Shown here: positions 34,080 through 42,386 of the stretch, piece by piece
Layout of the letters: the number at the start of each line of letters is the position of its first letter
How positions within the stretch are numbered: position 1 is the first letter of the stretch
Assembly (NCBI RefSeq): GCF_041260665.1
Contig: NZ_JBGCCT010000022.1
Span: forward strand, 1-64,000
Direction of reading: 5' to 3'
Origin: Catenulispora sp. GP43
GTDB taxonomy: Bacteria > Actinomycetota > Actinomycetes > Streptomycetales > Catenulisporaceae
DNA length: 64,000 nt
Program-made: the position numbers and the translations under genes
Notes under the pieces: generated by a model
What the model was told of the DNA's origin: nothing
Seen by the model: only the letters and a program-made list of their open reading frames with translations
Databases searched by the model: none

Positions 34080-35617
34080 CAGGCCTCTGACGTGACGGCG
34101 GCTTCTGCGCGGTCGAGCTCGAGTTGAAGCCTGCGGCGGGTCGCGTCGCTGACCTTCCCTCCGGCGTACAGCCGCCGCAGCTCGGCCGACTGCACGGCGA
34201 GGACGTCTCGTTGCAGGGCTGCATAGTTCGCCGCCGGCCACGCGCCGTCGGGCTGATTCCCCAGACGCGCGGTGTAGCGGCGACGGGCCCGCTCCAACAC
34301 GGCCTCCGGGACGGACCCGGTTTCGGTCAGGCCGTCGATGTAGTCCACGGCGGCCTCGGCCAGGGCGGCGCGGGCGGCGGTCTCCTTGCTCGCACGCAGC
34401 GCCGGATCCACCGCCAGGCCCGAGCCGGTGACCACCCCTGCCAGACTCAGACCCTGCAGGGTCAGGGTCGCGGCGACGACGCTGGTGGTGAGTACGAGAA
34501 TCAGGGCTCTGCCCGGCAGCGGCATGCCGTTGTCGGCCGCCAGCGGGATGGTCAGCGCGGCGGCCAGAGGCATGACCCCGCGGGTGCCGGCCCACGTCAC
34601 CACGCGCGTGGTGGCCCAGGTCGGGAAGGCACGGGTGGGTTTGGCGACCGACACCGTCGGCCACACCCAGAGCACCCTGATGCCGATCATGACCGCCGCC
34701 AGCGCGGTTGCTTGCAGCGGCCACCAGCCGGTGTGCGCGGGGAGGTCGCGGACCATGGTCGGAAGTTCCAGCCCGATGAGCGCGAACACCACCGATTCCA
34801 GCAGGAACACGATGACCGCGTACACGGCCTGCACCTGCAACCGGATCCGTGCGTCGCTGGTGCGGTAGCCGGTGCCGCCACTGGTCACGCCGGCCACGAC
34901 CACCGCGGTCACCCCGGAGGTGCCGGCGGTTTCGGCAAGCACGTAGGCGGCGTAGGGAGTGACCAGAGCGATGACCGTCTGGAGCACTGGATCGGCGGTG
35001 CGTGAGCGCAGCAGGACCACCAGGGCCGACAGCGCCGCGCCGATCCCCGCACCGCCGCCGGCCAGCATCAGGAACTTGCCGCCGGCCCCGAACCAGGACA
35101 AGGTCCCGGTGCTGACGGCGAATCCGATGGCCACTTTGAACAGCACCAGAGAGGTGGCGTCGTTGAACAGGCTCTCGGCTTGCACGAGGGTCTGAATGCG
35201 TCCGGGCAGCGCGAGGCGGCGGCCCAGCGCGGTGACCGCGACCGGGTCGGTGGAGGCCAGCACCGCGCCCAGGACGAACGCCATCGACGCTGACAGCGCC
35301 GTCAGCTGCCAGGCCAGCCCTGCGACCGCCGCGGCGGTGGCCAAAACCAGCCCGAAGGCCAGCACGGTGACCGGACGCCACACCGCGCGCAGGTCGCGCA
35401 GCGACATCTCCTCGGCCGAGGCGAACAACAGCGGCGGGAGCACCAGTAGGGCGATGGTCTCCGGTGCGACCCGGACAGCCGGGACGCCGGGGAGCAGCGC
35501 GACCCCGAGACCGGCCAGGACCAGCAACGACGGGGCTGGAATACGCAGGCGTTGAGCGAAGGTCGCGACTGCGGTGCCCAACACCACCAAGGCCAGGACG
35601 ATTCCTACCGCGTGCAT
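34079..35617 (-). CDS. CPA1-family Na+/H+ antiporter
   Basis: A 512-residue membrane protein with about 12 helices and the NhaP-type signatures PPLLFASAEEMSLRDLRA, GAVLASTDPVAVTALGRRL, QAESLFNDATSLVLFKVA (the N-D pair of the ion site) and WAGTRGVMPLAAALTIP. A hydrophilic C-terminal tail of about 100 residues follows. It exchanges Na+ or K+ for H+. The ATG at 35615-35617 gives the usual NhaP start; a GTG 9 bases upstream is possible. Placed convergently after kdpC, it fits a cation-homeostasis island. Confidence 0.9.
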   Translation of the reverse strand: MHAVGIVLALVVLGTAVATFAQRLRIPAPSLLVLAGLGVALLPGVPAVRVAPETIALLVLPPLLFASAEEMSLRDLRAVWRPVTVLAFGLVLATAAAVAGLAWQLTALSASMAFVLGAVLASTDPVAVTALGRRLALPGRIQTLVQAESLFNDATSLVLFKVAIGFAVSTGTLSWFGAGGKFLMLAGGGAGIGAALSALVVLLRSRTADPVLQTVIALVTPYAAYVLAETAGTSGVTAVVVAGVTSGGTGYRTSDARIRLQVQAVYAVIVFLLESVVFALIGLELPTMVRDLPAHTGWWPLQATALAAVMIGIRVLWVWPTVSVAKPTRAFPTWATTRVVTWAGTRGVMPLAAALTIPLAADNGMPLPGRALILVLTTSVVAATLTLQGLSLAGVVTGSGLAVDPALRASKETAARAALAEAAVDYIDGLTETGSVPEAVLERARRRYTARLGNQPDGAWPAANYAALQRDVLAVQSAELRRLYAGGKVSDATRRRLQLELDRAEAAVTSEA

Positions 35618-35933
35618 CGTTCGCACCCCATCGGCGTTCGCCGGGGTCCGCCACGCTCGGCGATCGCTCCCGGGCCGACCAGACTTCCCGGCGCACCGCG
35701 CTCATTCTATGGATCTAGCTGCGGTGACGTCACCTGAGTAGGGGCGGGCGACGGTGCGCGGTCCGTACCGGGTCGGGCACTGCGCGCGAGGTGCAACTGC
35801 ATGGAGTCATGAAAACGGACTATGGCGGATCCTCATCGCATCAAACTCATCACTCGCATACGCCTTGCATGCATTGATTGCCGACATACTGAATCGCAGT
35901 TAACGTCCGCCTCACCGAGTCCTTGGAGGCGTC
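35618..35933. other. Intergenic region with an AT-richer patch
   Basis: There is no gene here. Bases about 35800-35910 are clearly richer in A/T than the surroundings and contain repeated ACTC/CGCAT words. It is presumably the promoter and leader of the gene at 35934, whose start has GGAGG. Confidence 0.4.
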
Positions 35934-36608
35934 ATGCAAATCGTCTTCCCCATCATCGGATATCTGTGCCTGGCCACCTTGGTGCTGGCGTCTCCGCAGC
36001 ACCGGTTCCGGCGCAGCAGGCGTGGGGCTGCGGACCTGGCGCGGGACCTGAAAGACCGCCACGGGTTCGTAGAGGCCCCCGACGTCGAACATGTACTGAA
36101 ACCCACGCGGCAGCCGCCGTTCCACTACGGCACCGAACATCGGCTCATCAACGCGGTTACCGGAGCCATGCACGACATGCCCGTGACGTCCGCGACGTTC
36201 ACCTGCCGCTACAACGGCTCGACCCACCTGTACGGCGTCGCCTCGCTGACGCTGGCGCACCCGGCCGAGCGGCTTGAGGTGCGTGCCGGAGCGGCGTTCG
36301 CCACCGCGTGGGTCATCGACACGCCGCCGCCGGGCCGGGTCCAGGTCGGATGCCATCCGTTCGACGACCATTTCGAGCTCTACACCCCGGCACGGGAAAC
36401 CGGCGGGGCAGCGGTGCTGGCCCGCGCCGGCGTCACGGCTTTGGAGCGCGTGGCCGAACCGTTCAGTATGCGGATAGAGGGAATGCAGGTGCTGTTGTGG
36501 CGGGCGGAGGGCTGGTCCTCCTCCGAGTCCCTGGCCGCGGCAGTCGCCGCGGCCGCAACCGTGGTGGACACGATGGCCTGGCGTGGTTCCGTGCCGCAAG
36601 CGGGCTGA
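35934..36608 (+). CDS. Membrane-anchored protein of unknown function
   Basis: A 224-residue protein. It has one N-terminal hydrophobic segment (IVFPIIGYLCLATLVLASP), a basic stretch (HRFRRSRRGAADLARDLKDRHG) and a soluble domain (FHYGTEHRLINAVTGAMHDMPVTSATFTC, VASLTLAHPAERLEV, YTPARETGGAAVLARAGVTAL, FSMRIEGMQVLLWRAEGW). I do not recognise the family. The last part resembles proteins of actinomycetes in which a small domain follows a single N-terminal helix. It starts after a strong GGAGG. It has no obvious operon partner. Confidence 0.6.
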   Translation: MQIVFPIIGYLCLATLVLASPQHRFRRSRRGAADLARDLKDRHGFVEAPDVEHVLKPTRQPPFHYGTEHRLINAVTGAMHDMPVTSATFTCRYNGSTHLYGVASLTLAHPAERLEVRAGAAFATAWVIDTPPPGRVQVGCHPFDDHFELYTPARETGGAAVLARAGVTALERVAEPFSMRIEGMQVLLWRAEGWSSSESLAAAVAAAATVVDTMAWRGSVPQAG

Positions 36609-37021
36609 AGTCGCACCCCGCATGCCAGCCGATTGTGGGGGTCTCATGTGCCAGCCGCTTGAGCCGTGTGTGGGTTCTTGCCCTCTATGTCCGCACTCTG
36701 TTTGACTCGACCCCGTGATCACCGGAGGCGCGGACAAGCGCCCTGCGAGCGGCGGGGCGATCAGGGTCGCCGTTTGCGCGGCCGGTGGTCCGGGCTGCCG
36801 TCATGACGACCGGCCGCCTCATCCGGTCGGGCGCTGAGAGTCTCACTCCTGGCGACTCCGGCGCCCGCCTCGCTGACGCCGATGACGTGCTACGCGCCAC
36901 ATTCGTTCGCGCGCATTGTCCGCGGTGTCGTCCTTCCCCGCCGGCCGCCCGCATCACGTTCACCGCAGTGCAGCGCGGTGCGGGCCGGCCATCCCACGAT
37001 CATCGAAAGCAAACCAGGACC
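36609..37021. other. Gene-free stretch before the SDR gene
   Basis: About 410 bases in which all frames give Arg/Ala-rich translations with no recognised family. It presumably holds the SDR promoter. I see no repeat or hairpin of note. Confidence 0.4.
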
Positions 37022-37843
37022 ATGTCGAAGAAGACTGCCCCCTTCCGCACCGCCCTCGTCACCGGCGCCGACGGCGGCCTCGGTCTGGAGGTCGCACGCC
37101 AACTCGCCGCGCAGCGCGCGAGGGTCATCCTGCACGCGCGCACCGCCGAGCTCGGCGAGCGCGCGCTGAAGAACCTGGTGACCGGCGGCGCGCAGGCCGA
37201 GCGGTTGTTCGTGGTCACCGCCGACTTCGCCGACCTCGGGCAGGTGGCCCGGATGGCCCGGCAGGTGGCCGCCGACCACGCCAAGCTGGACCTGCTGGTC
37301 AACAACGCGGCGGTGTTCGGCTCGCCGACCCGTACCGTGACCGCCGACGACCACGAGATCACCTTCCAGGTGAACTACCTCGCGCCCTACCTGCTGACGC
37401 GCCTGCTGTGGCCGACGCTGACCATGACGCCGGGCAGCCGCATCGTCAACGTCTCCTCTGCTCTGCACCGGGGCGGGCGGCTGCACTGGGGCGACGTCGA
37501 CTCCACGAAGCGGTACTCCGCGGTTGCGGCGTACGCGCAGTCGAAGCTGGCGCTGAATCTGTTCACGAAGGCCGTCGCCGAGCGCGGCGGCGCGGATCTT
37601 CTCGCCGCCAGCGTCCACCCCGGACTCCTGGCCACCGACATGATCCGCAACTACACCCGCGAGGCCGGGCGCCCGGTGTCCGAGGGCGCGGCCGCGGTGC
37701 TGCATCTGGCCACCGCCCAGATCGAGGACGGCGGTTACTACGAGGGCGTCGCGGCGTCGCTGCCGAACACCCTGATGAACGACCACAGCTCGGTGGACCG
37801 GCTGTGGAAGCTGAGCGCGCGGCTGGTGGGCCTGGCTGCCTGA
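37022..37843 (+). CDS. Short-chain dehydrogenase/reductase
   Basis: A 273-residue classical-type SDR. The NAD(P) motif is TGADGGLGLEVARQL (T-G-x3-G-x-G), then DLLVNNAAVFG (NNAG-like), NVSSALHRGG (catalytic Ser) and YAQSKLALNL (catalytic Y-x-x-x-K). The C-terminal PGLLATDMIRNYTR matches the retinol-dehydrogenase/oxidoreductase-like branch. It reduces or oxidises a carbonyl/alcohol; the substrate is unknown. The ATG after CCAGGACC is preferred to an upstream in-frame start. Confidence 0.9.
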   Translation: MSKKTAPFRTALVTGADGGLGLEVARQLAAQRARVILHARTAELGERALKNLVTGGAQAERLFVVTADFADLGQVARMARQVAADHAKLDLLVNNAAVFGSPTRTVTADDHEITFQVNYLAPYLLTRLLWPTLTMTPGSRIVNVSSALHRGGRLHWGDVDSTKRYSAVAAYAQSKLALNLFTKAVAERGGADLLAASVHPGLLATDMIRNYTREAGRPVSEGAAAVLHLATAQIEDGGYYEGVAASLPNTLMNDHSSVDRLWKLSARLVGLAA

Positions 37844-37864
37844 GCCTGTCCTCGCGGGGCGAGC

Positions 37865-37897
37865 GTGGTCCCGGACGCGGTGGGCGTCCGGGACCAC
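37865..37897. terminator. Bidirectional hairpin after the SDR gene
   Basis: A perfect 14-bp stem GTGGTCCCGGACGC / GCGTCCGGGACCAC with a 5-base loop, lying between the SDR stop and the convergent small gene. It is well placed to terminate both transcripts. Confidence 0.65.
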
Positions 37898-37905
37898 AGC
37901 GCGTC

Positions 37906-38253
37906 TCAGAGCACCGCCATGAGCGTGATCGCGCCGACCTCAACAGGGCGGCCGTCGCCGGTGTCGAAGCGCGGCATCGGCCTGTAGGCGGCGGGTTCGT
38001 ACTCGGGGTGCTTCGGTGCGGGGACGATCGAGGCCCAGGCGGTGCTGCCGTCGGCAAGCAGGTGGCGTTCGGTGCGCAGCTGCGCGAATCCGGCGTACGG
38101 ACTGAGTAGTCCGCCGAGCAGGATCACCACGCCGAGGACGGTCACGATCTCGCGGTAGGACAGCTGTCGGCGCGAATTCGTGTGTGGACCGTTTGCTTCG
38201 AACCATCGTGCGCATGCATCGCGCGAGTATCGTATTCTCACAGGTCGTGACAC
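37906..38253 (-). CDS. Small membrane-associated protein of unknown function
   Basis: Up to 115 residues with one membrane helix (IVTVLGVVILLGGLLSPYAGFA) and a soluble tail of about 50 residues (ERHLLADGSTAWASIVPAPKHPEYEPAAYRP, RFDTGDGRPVEVGAITL). No family recognised. The start is uncertain: GTG at 38251-38253 has no Shine-Dalgarno and the first 30 codons cover what looks like the control region of the divergent gene at 38270, so the true start may be further in. Confidence 0.5.
   Translation of the reverse strand: MSRPVRIRYSRDACARWFEANGPHTNSRRQLSYREIVTVLGVVILLGGLLSPYAGFAQLRTERHLLADGSTAWASIVPAPKHPEYEPAAYRPMPRFDTGDGRPVEVGAITLMAVL
38215..38227 (+). promoter_or_regulatory. Copy of the kdpE-upstream element before the membrane protein gene
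   Basis: TGCATCGCGCGAG is identical over 13 bases to 40219-40231 upstream of kdpE, and a GTTTGC precedes it at 38191. It lies about 45 bases upstream of the start at 38270. It may place that membrane protein in the same regulon as kdp; this is inference from the repeat. Confidence 0.4.
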
Positions 38254-38269
38254 GTTTTACTCCAGATCC

Positions 38270-39736
38270 ATGACTGCTCTCGCGCCGTCGCCGGCACCGC
38301 CGGAATCGGTTTCCCGGCGGCCGTCACGGGTCCGCCTCCGCTGGTCCACGCCGACCACGATCAAGGCCTGCGCCGCAGCGGTGATCCTGGTGTCGGTGGT
38401 GTTCGCGGCCGTCGCCGCCGCCACGTCCTCGCAGGTCCGCTCCGGCTTCGACGCCATCGGGCACACCGAGGCGCCGCAGGTGGTGGCCACCAACGATCTC
38501 GTCTACTCGCTGAACGACATGGACGCCAACCTCGCGAACATCCTCATGGTCGGCGACAAGCAGCTCGGCCCGGGCATCGACCGGGCGTCATTCACCAAGC
38601 TGTACGAGCAGGACCGGGCCGCCGCCGACCACGACCTGCAACTGGCAGCGATCCACGCCGGCGACACCGGTGACGCGGCGCGGCAGGTCGGGCAGGCCCT
38701 TGACGCGCTCGGTTCCTACGAGGCGCTGGCCGCACAGGTGCAGTACTCGGACTCCGGGCACGCCGACCGGGCGGCCGGGCAGGTGCCCACCGACGAGGCG
38801 GCGCTGTACGCAAAAGCTACCGACCTGATGCGGCAGACGGTTCTCCCCGCCGCGAAGGCGGTGGCCGCCAGCAACGGACAGGCGCTGGAATCCTCCTACG
38901 AGAACCGTCACGGCACGGCACAGGCTGCCCAGTGGTGGATCATCGGCGCGGGCGTCGTGGCGTTGGCGGCGCTTGGCGGGACGCAGTTGTTCCTGACCCG
39001 GCGTACTCATCGGCTGATCAATCCGGCACTGGCCGCGGCCACGGTGCTCACGCTCGGCCTGACCGTGTGGGGCGCCGTCTCGATGAGCGCCGCCGCCGAA
39101 CATCTGCGCGGGGCGAAGAAGGACGCCTTTGACTCCGTCGCCGCGCTCACCGCGGCCAAGGCACTGTCCACCGACGCCAACGCCGACGAGAGCCGGATCA
39201 TCGTCGACCCGTCGCGCGCGGCCCAATACCAGGACTCGTACTTGGCCAAGAGCCAGCAGCTGATGGACGTCGGCTCCGGGGCGACCCTGCAGAGCTACGA
39301 CACGGCAGTGAAGTCCTCTTTGGATGCCTACTTCGGCGACCCGGCCAAGCACCCCGTGCTCTTCGGAGGCTACTTCGGCACCGAGCTGAAGAACATCACC
39401 TTCGCCGGCGAGCGCGCCGCAGCCGAGCAGATGTTGCGGACCTACCAGACCTACGAGCTCGACGACCGCAAACTCCGGCAGAAGATCGCCACCGACCTGC
39501 CGGAAGCGATCCGGTTCGACACCAGCCCGGCGTCCTCCGACTCCGACGGCGCTTTCGTCGCCTATTCCGGCGCGCTGCAATCCGTCATCGACATCAACCA
39601 GAAGGCCTTCGACTCCAGCATCGCCGAGGGTCTGTCCGGTATGAGCCCGTGGCCCTGGGTTCCGCTCGGCGGCATGGTCCTGGTCGTGGTGCTGGTGGTC
39701 GCCGGGGCCAGGCCGCGGCTGGCCGAGTACCGCTGA
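38270..39736 (+). CDS. Multi-helix membrane protein with extracellular four-helix regions
   Basis: A 488-residue protein with membrane segments near 32-52 (KACAAAVILVSVVFAAVAA), 222-242 (WWIIGAGVVALAALGGTQLFL), 254-274 (LAAATVLTLGLTVWGAVSM) and the C-terminus (WVPLGGMVLVVVLVVAGA). Two large external regions are Ala/Asp-rich helical (DLVYSLNDMDANLANILMVGD; ADESRIIVDPSRAAQYQDSY), resembling sensor-type four-helix bundles. There is no kinase or methyl-accepting domain. A family of actinomycete proteins with this layout exists, often near regulators; function unknown. Confidence 0.7.
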   Translation: MTALAPSPAPPESVSRRPSRVRLRWSTPTTIKACAAAVILVSVVFAAVAAATSSQVRSGFDAIGHTEAPQVVATNDLVYSLNDMDANLANILMVGDKQLGPGIDRASFTKLYEQDRAAADHDLQLAAIHAGDTGDAARQVGQALDALGSYEALAAQVQYSDSGHADRAAGQVPTDEAALYAKATDLMRQTVLPAAKAVAASNGQALESSYENRHGTAQAAQWWIIGAGVVALAALGGTQLFLTRRTHRLINPALAAATVLTLGLTVWGAVSMSAAAEHLRGAKKDAFDSVAALTAAKALSTDANADESRIIVDPSRAAQYQDSYLAKSQQLMDVGSGATLQSYDTAVKSSLDAYFGDPAKHPVLFGGYFGTELKNITFAGERAAAEQMLRTYQTYELDDRKLRQKIATDLPEAIRFDTSPASSDSDGAFVAYSGALQSVIDINQKAFDSSIAEGLSGMSPWPWVPLGGMVLVVVLVVAGARPRLAEYR

Positions 39737-39777
39737 CCGGCTGAATTCTCGCAGGATGGCCGTGTCGGCCTTCCGCG

Positions 39778-40173
39778 CGGCTGACCCGGGAGGCGATCGG
39801 GGCGGCCCTGTCGCTCGGCGACGGTGTCATGGCGGTCACCGTCGTGCACACCGACGAGGACGACGGGGCGGCGGAAGCGGCCCTGACCGAGCGCCGGCGG
39901 GCCTGGCAGCCGGCTGTGCCGCTGGTCGTCCTGCACTCTGCCCAGCGCTCGCTGACCCGGCCGATCGTGCAGTACCTCAACCAGTTGGCGCGGGAGGCAC
40001 CGGCCGCGCCGGGCGGACACGAGCGGATCACGGTCCCGATCCCCGAGGCGCAGCCGCACAAGGTCTGGCATCGGCTGCTGCACAACCAGCGCGGCGCTGT
40101 TCCTGACCGGGTGATCCGCAAGAACACCGACGCCGTCGTGTGCCGCCCGCGGTTCCGCCTCGACCAGTGGTGA
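39778..40173 (+). pseudogene. C-terminal remnant of an APC-family amino acid permease
   Basis: The open frame gives RLTREAIGAALSLGDGVMAV, TVVHTDEDD, VPLVVLHSAQRSLTRPIVQYLNQL, ERITVPIPEAQPHKVWHRLLHNQRG. This is the cytosolic USP-like tail found at the C-terminus of large APC permeases, in which V-P-L-V-V-L-x-S-x-x-R-S-L and H-x-L-L-H-N-Q are conserved. All twelve membrane helices are missing. The remnant starts about 40 bases after the previous stop, so the permease was probably deleted when the preceding gene was joined to it. Confidence 0.65.
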
Positions 40174-40194
40174 GGAACATCTCGCGGGTGAGTT

Positions 40195-40236
40195 GTTTGC
40201 ATCGCCGCGGAGGGCGTTTGCATCGCGCGAGCAAAC
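40195..40236 (+). promoter_or_regulatory. Repeated GTTTGCATC element upstream of kdpE
   Basis: GTTTGCATCGC occurs at 40195-40205 and GTTTGCATCGCGCGAGCAAAC at 40216-40236. The latter forms an inverted repeat, GTTTGC-N9-GCAAAC. GGCGTTTGCATC here is identical to 29301-29312 before the kdp transporter genes. Position 70-110 bases before the kdpE start fits an autoregulatory operator; the binding protein is inferred. Confidence 0.55.
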
Positions 40237-40304
40237 ATGATCGCAGCCGGTGACAGCGGGTTCACTTGCTAACGAAGCCCCGCTACCGGAAGGCAACGGC
40301 GCCA

Positions 40305-41027
40305 ATGACGAACATTCTTGTCGTGGATGACGAGCCACAGCTCCTGCGAGCCCTCCGCATCAACCTCAAAGCCCGCTCGTATGAGGTGGAGACCGCCGAG
40401 CGCGGTGTGGATGCCCTCGCCTCCGTGGCGCGGCGCCTACCCGACCTCGTTCTGCTGGACCTCGGCCTTCCCGACATGGACGGAGTCGAGGTCGTCCTGG
40501 GCCTGCGCGGCTGGACCGATGTGCCGATCATGGTGCTTACCGGCCGGTCCGAGCAGGCGGAGAAGGTGCGCGTGCTCGACGCCGGGGCGGACGACTACGT
40601 GACCAAACCGTTCTCGATGGAAGAGCTGCTGGCGCGGCTGCGTGCCCTGCTGCGCCGCCGCGATTTCACGGCTGACGCGGGCTCCGAACCGGCCCGCGCA
40701 CAGTACACCTTCGGATCGAGCACCGTGGACCTGGCAAAGCACACCGTGACCCGGGACGGGGAGAGCATCCGCCTCACCCGAACCGAATGGGCCGTGCTCG
40801 AGCTGCTGATGCGCCACCCGAACCAACTCGTCACCATCAACCGCCTGCTGGCCGAGGTGTGGGGGCCGGGGAATACCGGGGACGGCGGACACCTGCGCTT
40901 CCACGTGGCCCGGCTGCGGCGCAAGCTCGAGGTTGACCCGCAGCGACCCGTTCATCTGATCACCGAGTTCGGCACCGGCTACCGGTTCGTGCCCGCAGCG
41001 CCCGCGGCGCCGGAGCCGCCGGGCTAG
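40305..41027 (+). CDS. kdpE: KdpE response regulator (OmpR family)
   Basis: A 240-residue OmpR-type regulator. The receiver has the acidic pair VDDEPQ, phospho-acceptor Asp52 in LVLLDLGLPDMDG, the Thr in MVLTGRSEQ and the Lys in YVTKPFSMEELLARLRALLRR. The DNA-binding domain holds TRTEWAVLELLMRHPNQLVT, LAEVWGPG, LRFHVARLRRKLE and TEFGTGYRFVP, characteristic of KdpE. KdpD phosphorylates it to activate the kdp operon. The ATG at 40305 is preferred over an earlier frame; GGAAGG lies upstream. It is separated from kdpD by 11 kb. Confidence 0.93.
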   Translation: MTNILVVDDEPQLLRALRINLKARSYEVETAERGVDALASVARRLPDLVLLDLGLPDMDGVEVVLGLRGWTDVPIMVLTGRSEQAEKVRVLDAGADDYVTKPFSMEELLARLRALLRRRDFTADAGSEPARAQYTFGSSTVDLAKHTVTRDGESIRLTRTEWAVLELLMRHPNQLVTINRLLAEVWGPGNTGDGGHLRFHVARLRRKLEVDPQRPVHLITEFGTGYRFVPAAPAAPEPPG

Positions 41028-41144
41028 TGAGCGGCGGCTTTGCGTTGCCCGCGGCGGCGTGTGCGATGTGTTGCCGCCACTACCGCTAGCCGTCGCACGG
41101 GTCTGAACTGGGCTTGAAGACGGTGAGCGTGTGAGGAGTGTGTG

Positions 41145-41504
41145 ATGCGTCTGGAATCGAGTCGCGAACCTGCGTTCACGCTTATGGCCGCTTTCGTCGC
41201 CGCCATCGCCGCCACGTCGCTGCTCGCTGCGACCGGCGGCACCCGGCATGTCGACGCCGACCTGGTGGCCTACATCTGCTTGGCCACCGTGCTCGGACTC
41301 GGGACCCGCTGGTGGACCGCGCTATCGGGCGCGCTGATTCTGTGGCTGTTCTATGACGGCTTCCTGGTCGGCCGCCACGGCATCATCACCTGGCATGGAT
41401 CGGTGGACGGCTGGCGGCTCGGATTCATCGTCGGCGGCGCGGCCGCCGCCCTTCTGGTCAGCCGGGTGAGCCGTTTCGCCGTAGCCGTTCCCCCACATCG
41501 CTGA
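41145..41504 (+). CDS. Small membrane protein (DUF4118-like)
   Basis: A 119-residue protein with about four helices: FTLMAAFVAAIAATSLLAATGG, DLVAYICLATVLGLGT, WWTALSGALILWLFYDGFLVG, GFIVGGAAAALLVSRVS. The pattern of paired helices with the F-x-D-G-F turn resembles the DUF4118 membrane domain of KdpD, and the kdpE gene lies just upstream. GAGGAG lies before the ATG. Function unknown; a link to K+ sensing is only suggested by position and fold. Confidence 0.6.
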   Translation: MRLESSREPAFTLMAAFVAAIAATSLLAATGGTRHVDADLVAYICLATVLGLGTRWWTALSGALILWLFYDGFLVGRHGIITWHGSVDGWRLGFIVGGAAAALLVSRVSRFAVAVPPHR

Positions 41505-41539
41505 TCCCACTATGACACCTGCGCTTGAGGCGGCTTCCG

Positions 41540-42157
41540 ATGACACTCATGATCCAGTACGACTACGTCAGCTGGGAGAGGCTCTTTCCGGGCTACGGCA
41601 TCGACCTCAGCGCGCTCCGCTTCGAGCCCGGCGACGATTGCCGGGCAGGCGCCGCGTTGGCGCTGAAGCATCTGCGGCTGGGACGCCGCCCCAAGCCGGG
41701 CAGGGTCGCCGAAACGCTCTACGAACTGCGCGACGCCGTGGCCGCGGCCGCCGACCTGAAGTCGTGCTACGCCGCGGTGTTCTTCCCGAATCCGAAGCGC
41801 ACCTCCGACCATCTGCGGCTGGAATTCACCGTCTACGACAACAGGCAAGCCAGCCTCAACCCGGCTCAGACCCTCAGCGCTGAAATCTTCGATCCGGCAC
41901 GAACCGACGTCGTGGTCGAAGGACCCGACCAGATCGAGCTGCCCTGCGGGCCGGCCCTTCGCGTGCTGCAGATGACGACGGCCCAGGAACCGGACGGCAC
42001 CATCGTCCATCGCCACCCGCGCATGACGATCTGCGGATCGAGCCCCTCGGGCCGGACCCAGTTCGTGATCCGGGGCCACGCCACTACCGGAGCACTCGCC
42101 GACATGCTCGACGAGATGGTCACCGCCTGGGCCAAGGGCCTCTCCCTGCCGGCGTAG
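41540..42157 (+). CDS. Conserved protein of unknown function
   Basis: A 205-residue soluble protein without signal peptide or membrane helix. Segments: IQYDYVSWERLFPGYGIDLSALRF, GRVAETLYELRDAVAAAADLKSC, FTVYDNRQASLNPAQTLSAEIF, PQ-free beta strands ending in ATTGALADMLDEMVTAWAKGLSLP. The last helix is typical of small actinobacterial proteins built as a beta-sandwich plus terminal helix. I do not recognise the family. GAGG lies 9 bases before the ATG. Confidence 0.55.
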   Translation: MTLMIQYDYVSWERLFPGYGIDLSALRFEPGDDCRAGAALALKHLRLGRRPKPGRVAETLYELRDAVAAAADLKSCYAAVFFPNPKRTSDHLRLEFTVYDNRQASLNPAQTLSAEIFDPARTDVVVEGPDQIELPCGPALRVLQMTTAQEPDGTIVHRHPRMTICGSSPSGRTQFVIRGHATTGALADMLDEMVTAWAKGLSLPA

Positions 42158-42234
42158 AAGTCAGCGCACGAATCAAACGCGAACCGTTCGCCCCGCACGT
42201 CTCCCGCTCACCGGTCGCAAACGATGTTCGTGCC

Positions 42235-42381
42235 CTATATCGCTATCCCGGTGATGTCCTCGGCGGCATCGATGTCGCCGAACGCGTGGATCAGGGCGGC
42301 TACCGAGCGGCCGGACTCCTCGCGGAAGATCCGGCCGATCTCGGCCTGATCGACGTGGTGGGTGACGCCGGGGTCGGGCAC
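42235..42381 (-). pseudogene. N-terminal stub of an ECF42-type sigma factor
   Basis: GTG at 42379-42381 opens 48 codons containing VDQAEIGRIFREESGRSVAALIHAFGDIDAAED, then a short unrelated end and TAG. This is region 2.1 of the sigma factors that pair with DGPF (YciI-like) proteins: I-F-R-E-E-S-G-R-x-V-A-x-L-I-x-x-F-G-D-I-D-A-A-E-E. Everything after region 2.1 is lost. It follows the DGPF pseudogene by 5 bases, the usual order in ECF42 loci. Confidence 0.72.
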
Positions 42382-42386
42382 GGGCC

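Noticed and set aside
41145-41504. Second KdpD-like sensor fragment
   Set aside because: Only membrane helices are present and no kinase or USP residues; kept as a small membrane protein instead.
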